From: an uncultured delta proteobacterium
GTDB lineage: Bacteria; Myxococcota_A; Polyangia; Polyangiales; JADJMO01
Direction of reading: 5' to 3'
Assembly (NCBI GenBank): GCA_903923175.1
Contig: CAIXWQ010000725.1
Span: forward strand, 1-35,223
DNA length: 35,223 nt
Each line of letters begins with the position of its first letter. Position 1 is the stretch's first letter. Of this stretch, positions 24,942-31,830 are shown piece after piece. The notes under the pieces are model-generated. The model did no database searches. It was given only the letters and a program-made list of their open reading frames with translations, and was not told the origin of the DNA. A program made the position numbers and the translations under genes.

Positions 24942-24969
24942 ATCCTAAGGTATTTCGGCGCGTTGACAA
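24942..24969 (-). promoter_or_regulatory. Minus-strand promoter of the secreted-protein operon
   Basis: Read on the minus strand: TTGTCA (complement of 24964-24969), 16 bases, TAGGAT (complement of 24942-24947). The -10 ends nine bases before the ATG at 24933, so the leader is very short. The -35 overlaps that of the rpsO promoter on the other strand. Confidence 0.5.
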
Positions 24970-24990
24970 ATCCGTGTCGCCGGCTAGTCT
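24963..24990 (+). promoter_or_regulatory. rpsO promoter
   Basis: A consensus TTGACA (24963-24968) and TAGTCT (24985-24990), spacer 16, give a start near 24997 and a leader of about 100 bases before rpsO. The perfect -35 box is what one expects of a strong housekeeping promoter in front of a ribosomal protein gene. Confidence 0.65.
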
Positions 24991-25002
24991 GCCCGCCCCG
25001 TT

Positions 25003-25068
25003 TGCGGATCCTCCGCACGCGGCCCGCGATCGCAGATTTCCCGGTGCCCGGCCCCTCGTATCCCGAGG
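25003..25068 (+). promoter_or_regulatory. Hairpins in the rpsO leader
   Basis: TGCGGA-TCC-TCCGCA (25003-25017) and CCTCG-TATCC-CGAGG (25054-25068) are perfect inverted repeats inside the predicted leader. S15 is known to repress its own translation by binding its mRNA leader in several bacteria, through structures that differ between lineages. A similar role here is only a suggestion. Confidence 0.35.
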
Positions 25069-25096
25069 TCGCGCTAGGCCCGCGGAGGACCAGAAC

Positions 25097-25366
25097 ATGC
25101 CCCTTCTCCAGGACAAGAAGTCGTCGCTCATCGAGCAGTTCCGCACGCACGAGTCGGACACCGGGTCGCCCGAGGTCCAGATCGCGCTGCTCACCGAGCG
25201 AATCACGTACCTGACCGAGCACTTCCGCACCCACGCGAAGGATCACCACTCGCGCCGCGGTCTGCTCAAGATGGTCTCGTCGCGCCGCCGCCTGCTCGAC
25301 TACCTCAAGCGTTCGAACCTCGACCGCTACCGCAAGATCGTCGCGAGCCTTAACCTCCGCAAGTAG
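25097..25366 (+). CDS. rpsO: 30S ribosomal protein S15
   Basis: The product is 89 aa, exactly the usual length; GGAGG (25084-25088) precedes ATG 25097. Family blocks are complete: [57 protein letters not shown] and a terminal [13 protein letters not shown]15 is a primary 16S rRNA binder of the small subunit platform and forms a bridge to the large subunit. pnp follows after 492 bases, the common rpsO-pnp order, but here pnp appears to have its own promoter. Confidence 0.97.
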   Translation: MPLLQDKKSSLIEQFRTHESDTGSPEVQIALLTERITYLTEHFRTHAKDHHSRRGLLKMVSSRRRLLDYLKRSNLDRYRKIVASLNLRK

Positions 25367-25382
25367 GTCGAGCCCCGCCGTT

Positions 25383-25409
25383 CGCGCCCGACCCCGGGTC
25401 GCAGGCGCG
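25383..25409 (+). terminator. Hairpin after rpsO; intergenic region 25367-25858
   Basis: CGCGCC (25383-25388) pairs with GGCGCG (25404-25409), enclosing GACC-CCG-GGTC, a strong stem 17 bases after the rpsO stop. No T tract follows directly, so it may attenuate rather than end transcription. The rest of the 492-base gap holds no convincing gene: it carries GGGGGC/GCCCCC flanking a GTTTTG stretch near 25445-25470, the pnp promoter and the pnp leader hairpins. Confidence 0.4.
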
Positions 25410-25661
25410 AGCCAGCAACGCCCTCGTCACCGCCCACGCGGTCCCGGGGGCGTCGCCGTTTTGTGCCCCCTCTCACCGTGACGCCCGCGAGCGCTGCGGG
25501 GCGCCGTACGCCTCCGAGGTTGACCTGTGCCGTCCCTCCCGGCCTCGATGGTCTCGAGGTCGGCGCGGCGGCGAGGGCACGGCCGCGCTCGCGCTCGTGC
25601 GCACGCGGACCGCGCAGCCGAGGCCGCCCACCCCGCTGGCTGGCCCTCGCGGCGGGCGGCC

Positions 25662-25670
25662 TGCTACAAT
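25662..25670 (+). promoter_or_regulatory. Extended -10 promoter of pnp
   Basis: TGCTACAAT is an extended -10 (TGn plus TACAAT, one mismatch to TATAAT). No clear -35 lies 17 bases upstream, as is typical for extended -10 promoters. Transcription would begin near 25677, giving a leader of about 180 bases. Confidence 0.55.
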
Positions 25671-25726
25671 GCGCGCCCCCAGTCTCACAGAGTTCCCGCG
25701 CGGACGGTCCCAAAGTCTTCCTTCGC

Positions 25727-25850
25727 TCTTCGATCCATCTCCTCGAGCCCCTCCACGCGGAGCAGCGCTCGGCGCGATCGACCGGAGATCGAAGAACCTC
25801 GGGGCCCCAGCCGCGCGGCGTCGAGGGCGCACGCATGCGCCCCCTCGAGG
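25727..25850 (+). promoter_or_regulatory. Structured pnp leader with a hairpin touching the ribosome binding site
   Basis: TCTTCGATC (25727-25735) pairs with GATCGAAGA (25787-25795). A second stem forms from TCGAGGGCGC (25821-25830), loop ACGCAT, and GCG-CC-CCCTCGA (25837-25848, two-base bulge). Its right arm overlaps the only Shine-Dalgarno-like GAGG (25847-25850), nine bases before ATG 25859. In E. coli, pnp mRNA is autocontrolled through an RNase III-cut leader stem; this arrangement could play the same part. Confidence 0.45.
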
Positions 25851-25858
25851 TTTCTTTC

Positions 25859-28111
25859 ATGAATCAAGTCATCCGCGAGTCCGTGATGCTCAACGGCCGC
25901 CCGCTCACCCTCGAGACGGGCCGCCTCGCCAAGCAAGCGCACGGCTCGGTGCTCGTCTCCTACGGCGACAGCGTCGTGCTCGTCACGGCCGTCAGCTCGC
26001 AGGAAGAGCGCCCCGGCATCGATTTCTTCCCGCTGACCTGCGACTACATCGAGAAGACGTTCGCGGCCGGCAAGATCCCGGGCGGCTTCTTCAAGCGCGA
26101 AGGCCGCCAGCGCGACGAGGAGATCCTCACGAGCCGTCTGATGGACCGCCCGTGTCGCCCGCTCTTCCCCGAGGGCTACAAGAACGACACGCAGGTCATC
26201 GCGACCGTGCTCTCGGTCGACAAGGTCAACCCGACCGACGTCATGGCGCTCATCGGCGCCGGCGCCGCGCTGCACATCAGCGACATCCCGTGGAGCGGCC
26301 CGATCGTCGGCATCCGCGTGGCGCGCATCGAGGGTGAGCTCATCGCGAACCCGACGTTCGAGCAGATCGCCGCGAGCGACATCGACATCATCGTCGCCTG
26401 CTCGAAGGACGCGATCGTCATGGTCGAGGGCGGCGCCGCCGAGATCGGCGAGACCGACCTCATCGACGCGCTCATGTTCGCGCAGAAGTCGGCCGCGCCG
26501 ATCCTGAACCTGATCGAGCAGATCCGCGCCGCGGTCGGCAAGCCGAAGCGCACGTTCGAGGCGAAGGTCCTGCCGGCCGCGCTCAAGGACGCGGTCGCCA
26601 AGGTCGTCGACGACGATCTCCGCAAGGCCTCGCAGATCCGGCCGAAGCACGAGCGCTACGACGCGTACGGCGTCGCCAAGAAGAAGATGACCGAGCAGCT
26701 CAAGGCGCAGCTCGGCGACGCGGCCTACGCGGCCAACGAGAAGCTCCTCAAGGCCGAGGTCGAGGAGCGCAAGTATCACGTCGTCCGCGACCTGATGCTC
26801 TCGACGATGACCCGCATCGACGGGCGCGACAGCAAGACCATCCGCCCGATCTCGTGCGAGGTCGGCGTGCTCCCCCGCGTGCACGGCGCGGCGCTGTTCC
26901 AGCGCGGCGAGACGCAGGCGATCGTCACGAGCACCCTCGGCACCTCCAGCGACGAGCAGAAGATCGACGCGCTCATCGGCGAGCGCTGGAAGGCCTTCAT
27001 GCTCCACTACAACTTCCCCCCCTTCAGCACGGGCGAGACCAAGCCGATGCGCGGGCCGGGGCGCCGCGAGATCGGCCACGGCAACCTCGCCGAGCGCGCG
27101 CTGATGCGCGTGCTGCCGGACGCGGAGAATTTCCCGTACACGATCCGCGTCGTCAGCGAGACGCTCGAGTCGAACGGCAGCTCCTCGATGGCCGCGGTCT
27201 GCGGCGGCACGCTCTCGCTCATGGACGCGGGCGTCCCGATCAAGGCGCCGGTCGCCGGCATCGCGATGGGCCTCGTCAAAGAGGGCGATCGCATGATGAT
27301 CCTGAGCGACATCCTCGGCGACGAGGATCATCTCGGGGACATGGACTTCAAGGTGTGCGGCACCGCCAAGGGCATCACCGCCATCCAGATGGACATCAAG
27401 GTCGAGGGGCTCTCGCGCGAGATCCTCGAGGGCGCGCTGCGCCAGGCCAAGGAAGGCCGCCTCTTCATCCTCGACAAGATGCTCGCGACGCTCTCGTCGC
27501 CGCGCCCGGAGCTCAACAAGTGGGCCCCGCGCATCACCACCATCAAGGTGAAGCCGGATCAGATCCGCCTCGTCATCGGGCCGGGCGGAAAGACGATCAA
27601 GGGGATCGTCGACCAGACCGGCGTCGCGATCGACGTCGAGGACGACGGCACGGTGAACATCGCGTCGGCCGACAGCGAGGCCGTGAAGCGCGCCCTGGCG
27701 ATCATCAAGGGGCTCACCGCCGAGCCGGAGACGGGCACGATCTACAAGGGGACCGTCAAGCGGCTCACCGACTTCGGCGCGTTCGTCGAGATCCTCCCGG
27801 GGACCGACGGCCTGCTGCACGTCAGCGAGTTCGCCCACGAGCGCGTCGAGCGCCCGGAGGACATCCTCAAGGAGGGCGACGAGGTCGAGGTCAAGGTCCT
27901 CGAGGTCGGTCGCGACGGCAAGATCCGCCTCTCGCGCCGCGCGCTCCTCCCGCTGCCGGAAGGCCCCGCGGGCGAGGAGGCCAAGCGCCGCATGGAGTCG
28001 GCGCACTCGGGTGAGCGCGAGTCGCGCGGCCCGCGCGAGGGTGGCGGCGATCGCGGCGGTGACCGTGGCCGTGGCGGCGACCGCGGCGGTCGCGGCGGGC
28101 CGCGTCGGTAA
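25859..28111 (+). CDS. pnp: Polynucleotide phosphorylase
   Basis: The product is 750 aa from ATG 25859; upstream in-frame ATG 25835 is less likely because family proteins begin near here. Order: RNase PH 1 (about 14-145, LETGRLAKQAHGSVLVSYGD, FFKREGRQRDEEILTSRLMD), helical domain (about 240-315), RNase PH 2 (about 320-550, RVHGAALFQRGETQAIVTST, YTIRVVSETLESNGSSSMAA, DILGDEDHLGDMDFKVCGT), KH (about 555-615, IRLVIGPGGKTIKGI), S1 (about 626-694, YKGTVKRLTDFGAFVEILPG). It degrades RNA 3' to 5' with phosphate, giving nucleoside diphosphates, usually as a trimer in the degradosome. The C-terminal tail is Arg/Gly-rich (GDRGRGGDRGGRGG), which should add RNA or protein binding. Confidence 0.97.
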   Translation: MNQVIRESVMLNGRPLTLETGRLAKQAHGSVLVSYGDSVVLVTAVSSQEERPGIDFFPLTCDYIEKTFAAGKIPGGFFKREGRQRDEEILTSRLMDRPCRPLFPEGYKNDTQVIATVLSVDKVNPTDVMALIGAGAALHISDIPWSGPIVGIRVARIEGELIANPTFEQIAASDIDIIVACSKDAIVMVEGGAAEIGETDLIDALMFAQKSAAPILNLIEQIRAAVGKPKRTFEAKVLPAALKDAVAKVVDDDLRKASQIRPKHERYDAYGVAKKKMTEQLKAQLGDAAYAANEKLLKAEVEERKYHVVRDLMLSTMTRIDGRDSKTIRPISCEVGVLPRVHGAALFQRGETQAIVTSTLGTSSDEQKIDALIGERWKAFMLHYNFPPFSTGETKPMRGPGRREIGHGNLAERALMRVLPDAENFPYTIRVVSETLESNGSSSMAAVCGGTLSLMDAGVPIKAPVAGIAMGLVKEGDRMMILSDILGDEDHLGDMDFKVCGTAKGITAIQMDIKVEGLSREILEGALRQAKEGRLFILDKMLATLSSPRPELNKWAPRITTIKVKPDQIRLVIGPGGKTIKGIVDQTGVAIDVEDDGTVNIASADSEAVKRALAIIKGLTAEPETGTIYKGTVKRLTDFGAFVEILPGTDGLLHVSEFAHERVERPEDILKEGDEVEVKVLEVGRDGKIRLSRRALLPLPEGPAGEEAKRRMESAHSGERESRGPREGGGDRGGDRGRGGDRGGRGGPRR

Positions 28112-28116
28112 GCAAG

Positions 28117-28186
28117 CCTCACCCCGCGCGATCCCGCGCGGTCCTCCCTTCCCCTCTCCGCCAGCGGAGAGGGGCCAGGGGTGAGG
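28117..28186. repeat. Nested palindrome after pnp, copy 2 of the CCCCTCTCC element
   Basis: The outer arms CCTCACCCC (28117-28125) and GGGGTGAGG (28178-28186) are perfect complements. The inner arms CCCCTCTCCGC (28151-28161) and GCGGAGAGGGG (28164-28174) are also perfect, and CGCGCG-ATCC-CGCGCG (28125-28140) forms a third stem. The inner core is shared with 18040-18063. Its place just after pnp makes it a likely 3' mRNA structure or terminator, and a member of a dispersed REP-like family. Confidence 0.7.
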
Positions 28187-28247
28187 TTCTCGGTGGCGCC
28201 CTGCCCGACGGCGGGGCGCTCGCCTTTTTGTGCTACGAAGCCCTCCC

Positions 28248-28856
28248 ATGGCTCGGGTGCTGGTGCCGATCGCCCTCGCGGGCTGCGTGCTCGCGTGCGC
28301 GGCGCCCGCCGACGCGCGGCAGCAGATCGACCTGCTCGTCTCCGGCGGGATCTCGCCGCCGAGCAACTCCGACTACCGCGCGCAGACCAGCGAGCTCGGG
28401 TACGACACGCGCGGCAAGTCGCTGCAGTACGAGATCGAGGCCGCCGCGATGTTCGGCGTCGCGGTGGACGGCTGGCTCACGGTCGGGCCGCTCCTGCGCG
28501 CGTCGATCGGCCGGCTCGGCTCGCCCTACGACGGCGTGCAGCCGATCACGACCGACGCGGCGCTCCTCGGCGTGCGCGCCGAGGCCGCCGTCTTCGACTT
28601 TCCGCGCCTCTTCTTCTGGGGCGACACGGGGCTCGGCCTCACGTCGATCGGCCAGCCCGGCGGCTACTTCCACGGCGCCGCGTGGGCGGTGCGCGGCGGC
28701 GTCGGCATGCGCATCGGCACCGACGCGGGCGGCGCGCGCCTGCGCGTCGGCTACGGCACCATGCCGACGTTCTCCGGCGTGACCACGATCGGCAAGGGGT
28801 TCGACTTCGGCGGCTTCGTGCTCGCGATCGACGGGGTGATCCGTGTCCTGGGCTAG
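28248..28856 (+). CDS. Predicted outer-membrane beta-barrel-like protein (202 aa)
   Basis: The ATG at 28248 opens a signal peptide (MARVLVPIALAGCVLACAAP, then ADARQQ), cleaved probably after ADA. The mature part alternates polar and apolar residues with Gly turns (AAAMFGVAVDGWLTVGPLLR, LFFWGDTGLGLTSIG, FHGAAWAVRGGVGMRIG), as in eight-stranded outer-membrane barrels or their periplasmic relatives. No family is recognised and there is no terminal Phe. TACGAA (28234-28239) preceded by TGC lies eight bases before the ATG with no Shine-Dalgarno, so a leaderless mRNA is possible. It overlaps the next gene by 14 bases. Confidence 0.75.
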   Translation: MARVLVPIALAGCVLACAAPADARQQIDLLVSGGISPPSNSDYRAQTSELGYDTRGKSLQYEIEAAAMFGVAVDGWLTVGPLLRASIGRLGSPYDGVQPITTDAALLGVRAEAAVFDFPRLFFWGDTGLGLTSIGQPGGYFHGAAWAVRGGVGMRIGTDAGGARLRVGYGTMPTFSGVTTIGKGFDFGGFVLAIDGVIRVLG

Positions 28857-29376
28857 CCGTCTCGCGGCGACGCTCGCGGCGGTCACGGTCACGGTCGCGG
28901 CGCTCGCGGGCACCTCGTGCTCGGCGACGCCGATCCTCAAGGTCGACGAGGAGCTGCCCGTGATCGACCTCGAGTCGTGCGTCGCGGGCACCCCGCCGTG
29001 CGTGCGGCAGGGGACCGTGGTTCCGTTCAGCATCCTGCTCCCCGACGGCCAGCACGAGCTCGCGCTCCTGCCGGGCGGCTCGATCGAGGGGCCGCTCAAC
29101 CAGCCGAGCAAGCCGGGGCGCCTCGCCTACCTCGCGCTCGGGCTGAACGTCGACGCGCCGCCCCCGGGCTCGTCGGACGTCACCGCGCTCGAGGTCTCGA
29201 TCGTCGGCGACGACACCTCGAAGGTCATCGTCCAGCCGAGCCCCGGATTGCGGCGGATCGAGCTCGACATGCGCGAGTACGCCCCGAAGCCCGGTGCGCG
29301 GCTGCGTCTGCGCTGCGTCTCGGGCGGCGCGCTCTATTTCACCTACGCGATCGGCCGCTGGTTCTACGGCCAGTAA
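28843..29376 (+). CDS. Lipoprotein of unknown function (177 aa)
   Basis: GTG 28843 lies inside the end of the upstream gene, in another frame. The signal peptide is Ala/Val/Thr-rich with lipobox LAGTSC. The mature protein has paired Cys (LESCVAGTPPCV) and a beta-rich body (SIVGDDTSKVIVQPSPGLRR, LRLRCVSGGALYFTYAIG). No family is recognised. The overlap with the beta-barrel-like gene suggests the two act together in the outer membrane. Confidence 0.8.
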   Translation: MSWASRLAATLAAVTVTVAALAGTSCSATPILKVDEELPVIDLESCVAGTPPCVRQGTVVPFSILLPDGQHELALLPGGSIEGPLNQPSKPGRLAYLALGLNVDAPPPGSSDVTALEVSIVGDDTSKVIVQPSPGLRRIELDMREYAPKPGARLRLRCVSGGALYFTYAIGRWFYGQ

Positions 29377-29429
29377 CCTCGTTCGCGGACGCGTTTCCCA
29401 GGCCGCGCGCGCGCGCCTATCCTGCTCGG

Positions 29430-31049
29430 ATGCCGGAGCCCGGCGCTCGAATTCGTGGATACGAGGTCTGGGGTCGACTCGGCGAAGGAGGCATGAGCGA
29501 GGTGTGGCTCGCCAAGCACGCCGAGCTCGGCGTGCCGGTGGTGCTCAAGACGCTGCGCGCCTCGGTCGGTGAGGAGCGCACGCGCGGCTTCGCGCGCATC
29601 CTCCACGAGGCGCGGCTCATGGCGCGCATCCCGAGCCCGCGCGTGGTGCGCGCGATCGACGCGGGGGTCTGGTACCCCGGGGTCGGCGACGCCGATCTCG
29701 AGGCGCTGCGCGCGCAGGACGGCAGCGTCGCGTTCGGGACCGGCACCGAGGTCGAGTCGCACCCGCGCGGCGCGGTCACCGATCCGAGCGAGCTCGTGCC
29801 TTCGGCGCCCATGGGGACGCCGTACGTCGTGCAGGAGTACGTCGACGGCATCGATCTCGCGGAGCTGGATCGCGAGCGTCGACGCGCGCTCGGGGTCGGG
29901 CTGCCGCTCTGGTACGTCTGCCACACCATCGAGGAGGTCGCGCTCGCGCTGCAGGCCTCGCACCAGACCGGCGTCATCCACCGCGACGTCAAGCCGTCGA
30001 ACGTCTTCGGCTCGCCGCAGACCGGCATCCGCCTCGGCGATTTCGGCATCGCCGTGCAGAACGAGCGCTCGAAGCCCCCCGCCGAGATCAGCGGCACCTT
30101 CCGCTTCATGGCGCCCGAGCAGCTGCGCGGCGACGTCCTCGGCCGCGCGTGCGACGTCTACGGCCTCGGCGCCACGGCCTGCGATCTGCGCTACGGGCGA
30201 CCGCCGTACGTGAACGTATCGGCCGCGCTCGACGCGAACGTCGCGCCCAAGTTCCCCGAGCCGCAGAGCGCGTCGGAGGCGTATTTCCAGCACCTGCTCG
30301 GCGAGATGCTGCGCACCGACCCGGGCGCGCGGCCGCACAGCCTCGCGCTGCTCGCGCGCCACTTCCGCGCCCTCGAGGCCGCGCTGCGGCCGCGCCTCCC
30401 CGTGGTGCAGGTCGATCGCAATCGCATCCTCGTCGGCGAGTGCTCGGTGCGCTTCGAGGTCGGCGACATCGCCTGCGCGCGCGCCGACGCGATCGTCAAC
30501 TCGGCGCACGATCACATGCGCATGCGCACCGGCGTCGGCCAGGCGCTGCGGGTCGCGGGCGGCGACGAGATCGAGGACGAGGCGCTGCGCGGCGGCAACC
30601 GCGCGCTCGGCGCCTGCGTCGCGACCGGGGCGGGCAGGCTCGACGCGCGCTGGGTGCTGCACGCCGTCTCGGCGTGGAACGAGGTCTCGTGCGTCGGCCG
30701 CGCGGCGCACCGCACGCTCTTGCTCGCCGACGTGCTCGGCTTGCGCTCGCTCGCCATCCCCGCGCTCGGCACCGGCGCGTCGCGCGTCACCATGGAGACC
30801 GCCGCCGACGCGCTCGCGACCGCGCTGCGCTCGCACCTGCTGATCGGCGGCTCGCGCCTGCGCAGCGTGACCTTCGTGCTGCGCGACGAGACGCTGCTGC
30901 AGGTCTTCCGCGAGGTCGCGCTCGAGGCGCTGCGCGACGACGACGAGCTGCCGCCCGCCTACGACATGGGGCTGCAGGTCGAAGGGGGCGCGGTCGTCCC
31001 CGACGCGGCGACGTTCCTCGCGGCCTCGACGCCGGACGACTCTCGCTGA
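29430..31049 (+). CDS. Ser/Thr protein kinase fused to a macro domain
   Basis: The product is 539 aa from ATG 29430. The kinase domain (about 10-315) is complete: LGEGGMSEVW loop, Lys40, HRDVKPSNV with Asp186, GDFGIA with Asp204, RFMAPEQL. An insertion of about 45 residues (near 82-125, with VESHPRGAVTDPSEL) sits before the hinge EYVDG. The macro domain (about 340-490) shows GDIACARADAIVNSAHDHM with Asn357, GVGQALRVAGG, VLHAVSAWN and SLAIPALGTGASRVTMETAA, the ADP-ribose-pocket layout. The second Asn of the usual Asn-x-Ala-Asn motif is replaced. There is no membrane segment or extracellular sensor. It likely phosphorylates Ser/Thr and binds ADP-ribose or a related nucleotide, linking the two signals. 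TATCCT lies six bases before the ATG, so the mRNA may be leaderless. Confidence 0.9.
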   Translation: MPEPGARIRGYEVWGRLGEGGMSEVWLAKHAELGVPVVLKTLRASVGEERTRGFARILHEARLMARIPSPRVVRAIDAGVWYPGVGDADLEALRAQDGSVAFGTGTEVESHPRGAVTDPSELVPSAPMGTPYVVQEYVDGIDLAELDRERRRALGVGLPLWYVCHTIEEVALALQASHQTGVIHRDVKPSNVFGSPQTGIRLGDFGIAVQNERSKPPAEISGTFRFMAPEQLRGDVLGRACDVYGLGATACDLRYGRPPYVNVSAALDANVAPKFPEPQSASEAYFQHLLGEMLRTDPGARPHSLALLARHFRALEAALRPRLPVVQVDRNRILVGECSVRFEVGDIACARADAIVNSAHDHMRMRTGVGQALRVAGGDEIEDEALRGGNRALGACVATGAGRLDARWVLHAVSAWNEVSCVGRAAHRTLLLADVLGLRSLAIPALGTGASRVTMETAADALATALRSHLLIGGSRLRSVTFVLRDETLLQVFREVALEALRDDDELPPAYDMGLQVEGGAVVPDAATFLAASTPDDSR

Positions 31050-31084
31050 GGCGAGCGCGACCGCGCGCGACCGCGCGCCGCCAG

Positions 31085-31459
31085 CTAGTCCATGTCCTTC
31101 CAGTTCGCGAGCCCGACCGCGATCACGATCAAGGGCATCATCAGCGACTGCGGCGTCCACCAGTGGAAGCGCCAGAGCACGATCTGGTTGGCCGCCGTGA
31201 GCCCGAGGTAGAGCAGCACGCCCCAGCGCTTGAGCTGGAAGTAGCCCCAGAGCGCGCCGAGCCCGACCACCGTCGCCACGCCGATGTACGCGAGGTACCA
31301 GGTGCCGAGCGCGCGCACCTGCTGCATGAACGGCACGCTCGCGGCGCCGAGCACGGTGCCGATGACGGCGAGCGTGCACAACACGACGATCGAGAGCGGG
31401 CGCCTCTTTACGAGCTCGGGCACGGCGCGGACCCTGGTACGCCTCGCGGCGCGCGTCAC
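31085..31459 (-). CDS. Small integral membrane protein (124 aa)
   Basis: It starts at GTG 31459, ten bases after the dehydratase stop; a later GTG (near 31423, giving MPELVKRRPLS) is also possible. Four hydrophobic helices: about 24-42 (IVVLCTLAVIGTVLGAASV), 53-70 (TWYLAYIGVATVVGLGAL), 78-92 (RWGVLLYLGLTAANQ) and 106-118 (LMMPLIVIAVGLA). The N-terminus is strongly basic. I do not recognise the family. It is last in a three-gene minus operon and convergent with the kinase-macro gene. Confidence 0.75.
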   Translation of the reverse strand: MTRAARRTRVRAVPELVKRRPLSIVVLCTLAVIGTVLGAASVPFMQQVRALGTWYLAYIGVATVVGLGALWGYFQLKRWGVLLYLGLTAANQIVLWRFHWWTPQSLMMPLIVIAVGLANWKDMD

Positions 31460-31468
31460 GTGGCGCTG

Positions 31469-31792
31469 CTAGCCCGCGTCGTCGATCTTCGCGGCGAGCA
31501 CGAAATCGTTCTCGGTGAGCCCGCCCGCGTCGTGCGTGGCGAGGGCGAGCTCCACGTCGCGGTAGCGGATGGTCACGTCCGGGTGGTGGTCTTCGCGCTC
31601 GGCGATCGCCGCGACGGCGTTGACGAAGAAGATCGCGTGGCGGAAATCGGCGAAGCGGAACGAGCGGCGCAGCTCGCCCCCTTCGACGCGCCACGCCGGC
31701 AGCATCGCGCGCAGCGCTGCCAGGGTCTCGTCGTCGAGCTTCTTCGCGCCGCGCACGCAGCGGCGCTGCGCGAGTTCCACGCCTTCGATCAT
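31469..31792 (-). CDS. phhB: 4a-hydroxytetrahydrobiopterin dehydratase (pterin carbinolamine dehydratase)
   Basis: The product is 107 aa, the normal length; GGGGGGCGAC precedes ATG 31792. Family blocks: LAQRRCVRGAKKLDDETLAA, FRFADFRHAIFFVNAVAAIA and the active-site run EREDHHPDVTIRYRDVELAL with THDAGGLTENDF, holding the catalytic His pair. It dehydrates 4a-hydroxytetrahydrobiopterin to recycle the cofactor of aromatic amino acid hydroxylases. No hydroxylase is in the window, and many bacterial members may act in molybdopterin-related or other pterin chemistry. It lies 38 bases after the CAP protein gene. Confidence 0.93.
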   Translation of the reverse strand: MIEGVELAQRRCVRGAKKLDDETLAALRAMLPAWRVEGGELRRSFRFADFRHAIFFVNAVAAIAEREDHHPDVTIRYRDVELALATHDAGGLTENDFVLAAKIDDAG

Positions 31793-31830
31793 GTCGCCCC
31801 CCGGTCGGATCGTCGCGTTCGCGTCGCGTC

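Noticed and set aside
25685-28366. 893-aa ORF antisense to pnp
   Set aside because: Low-complexity Asp/Arg/Leu-rich mirror of a highly conserved gene.
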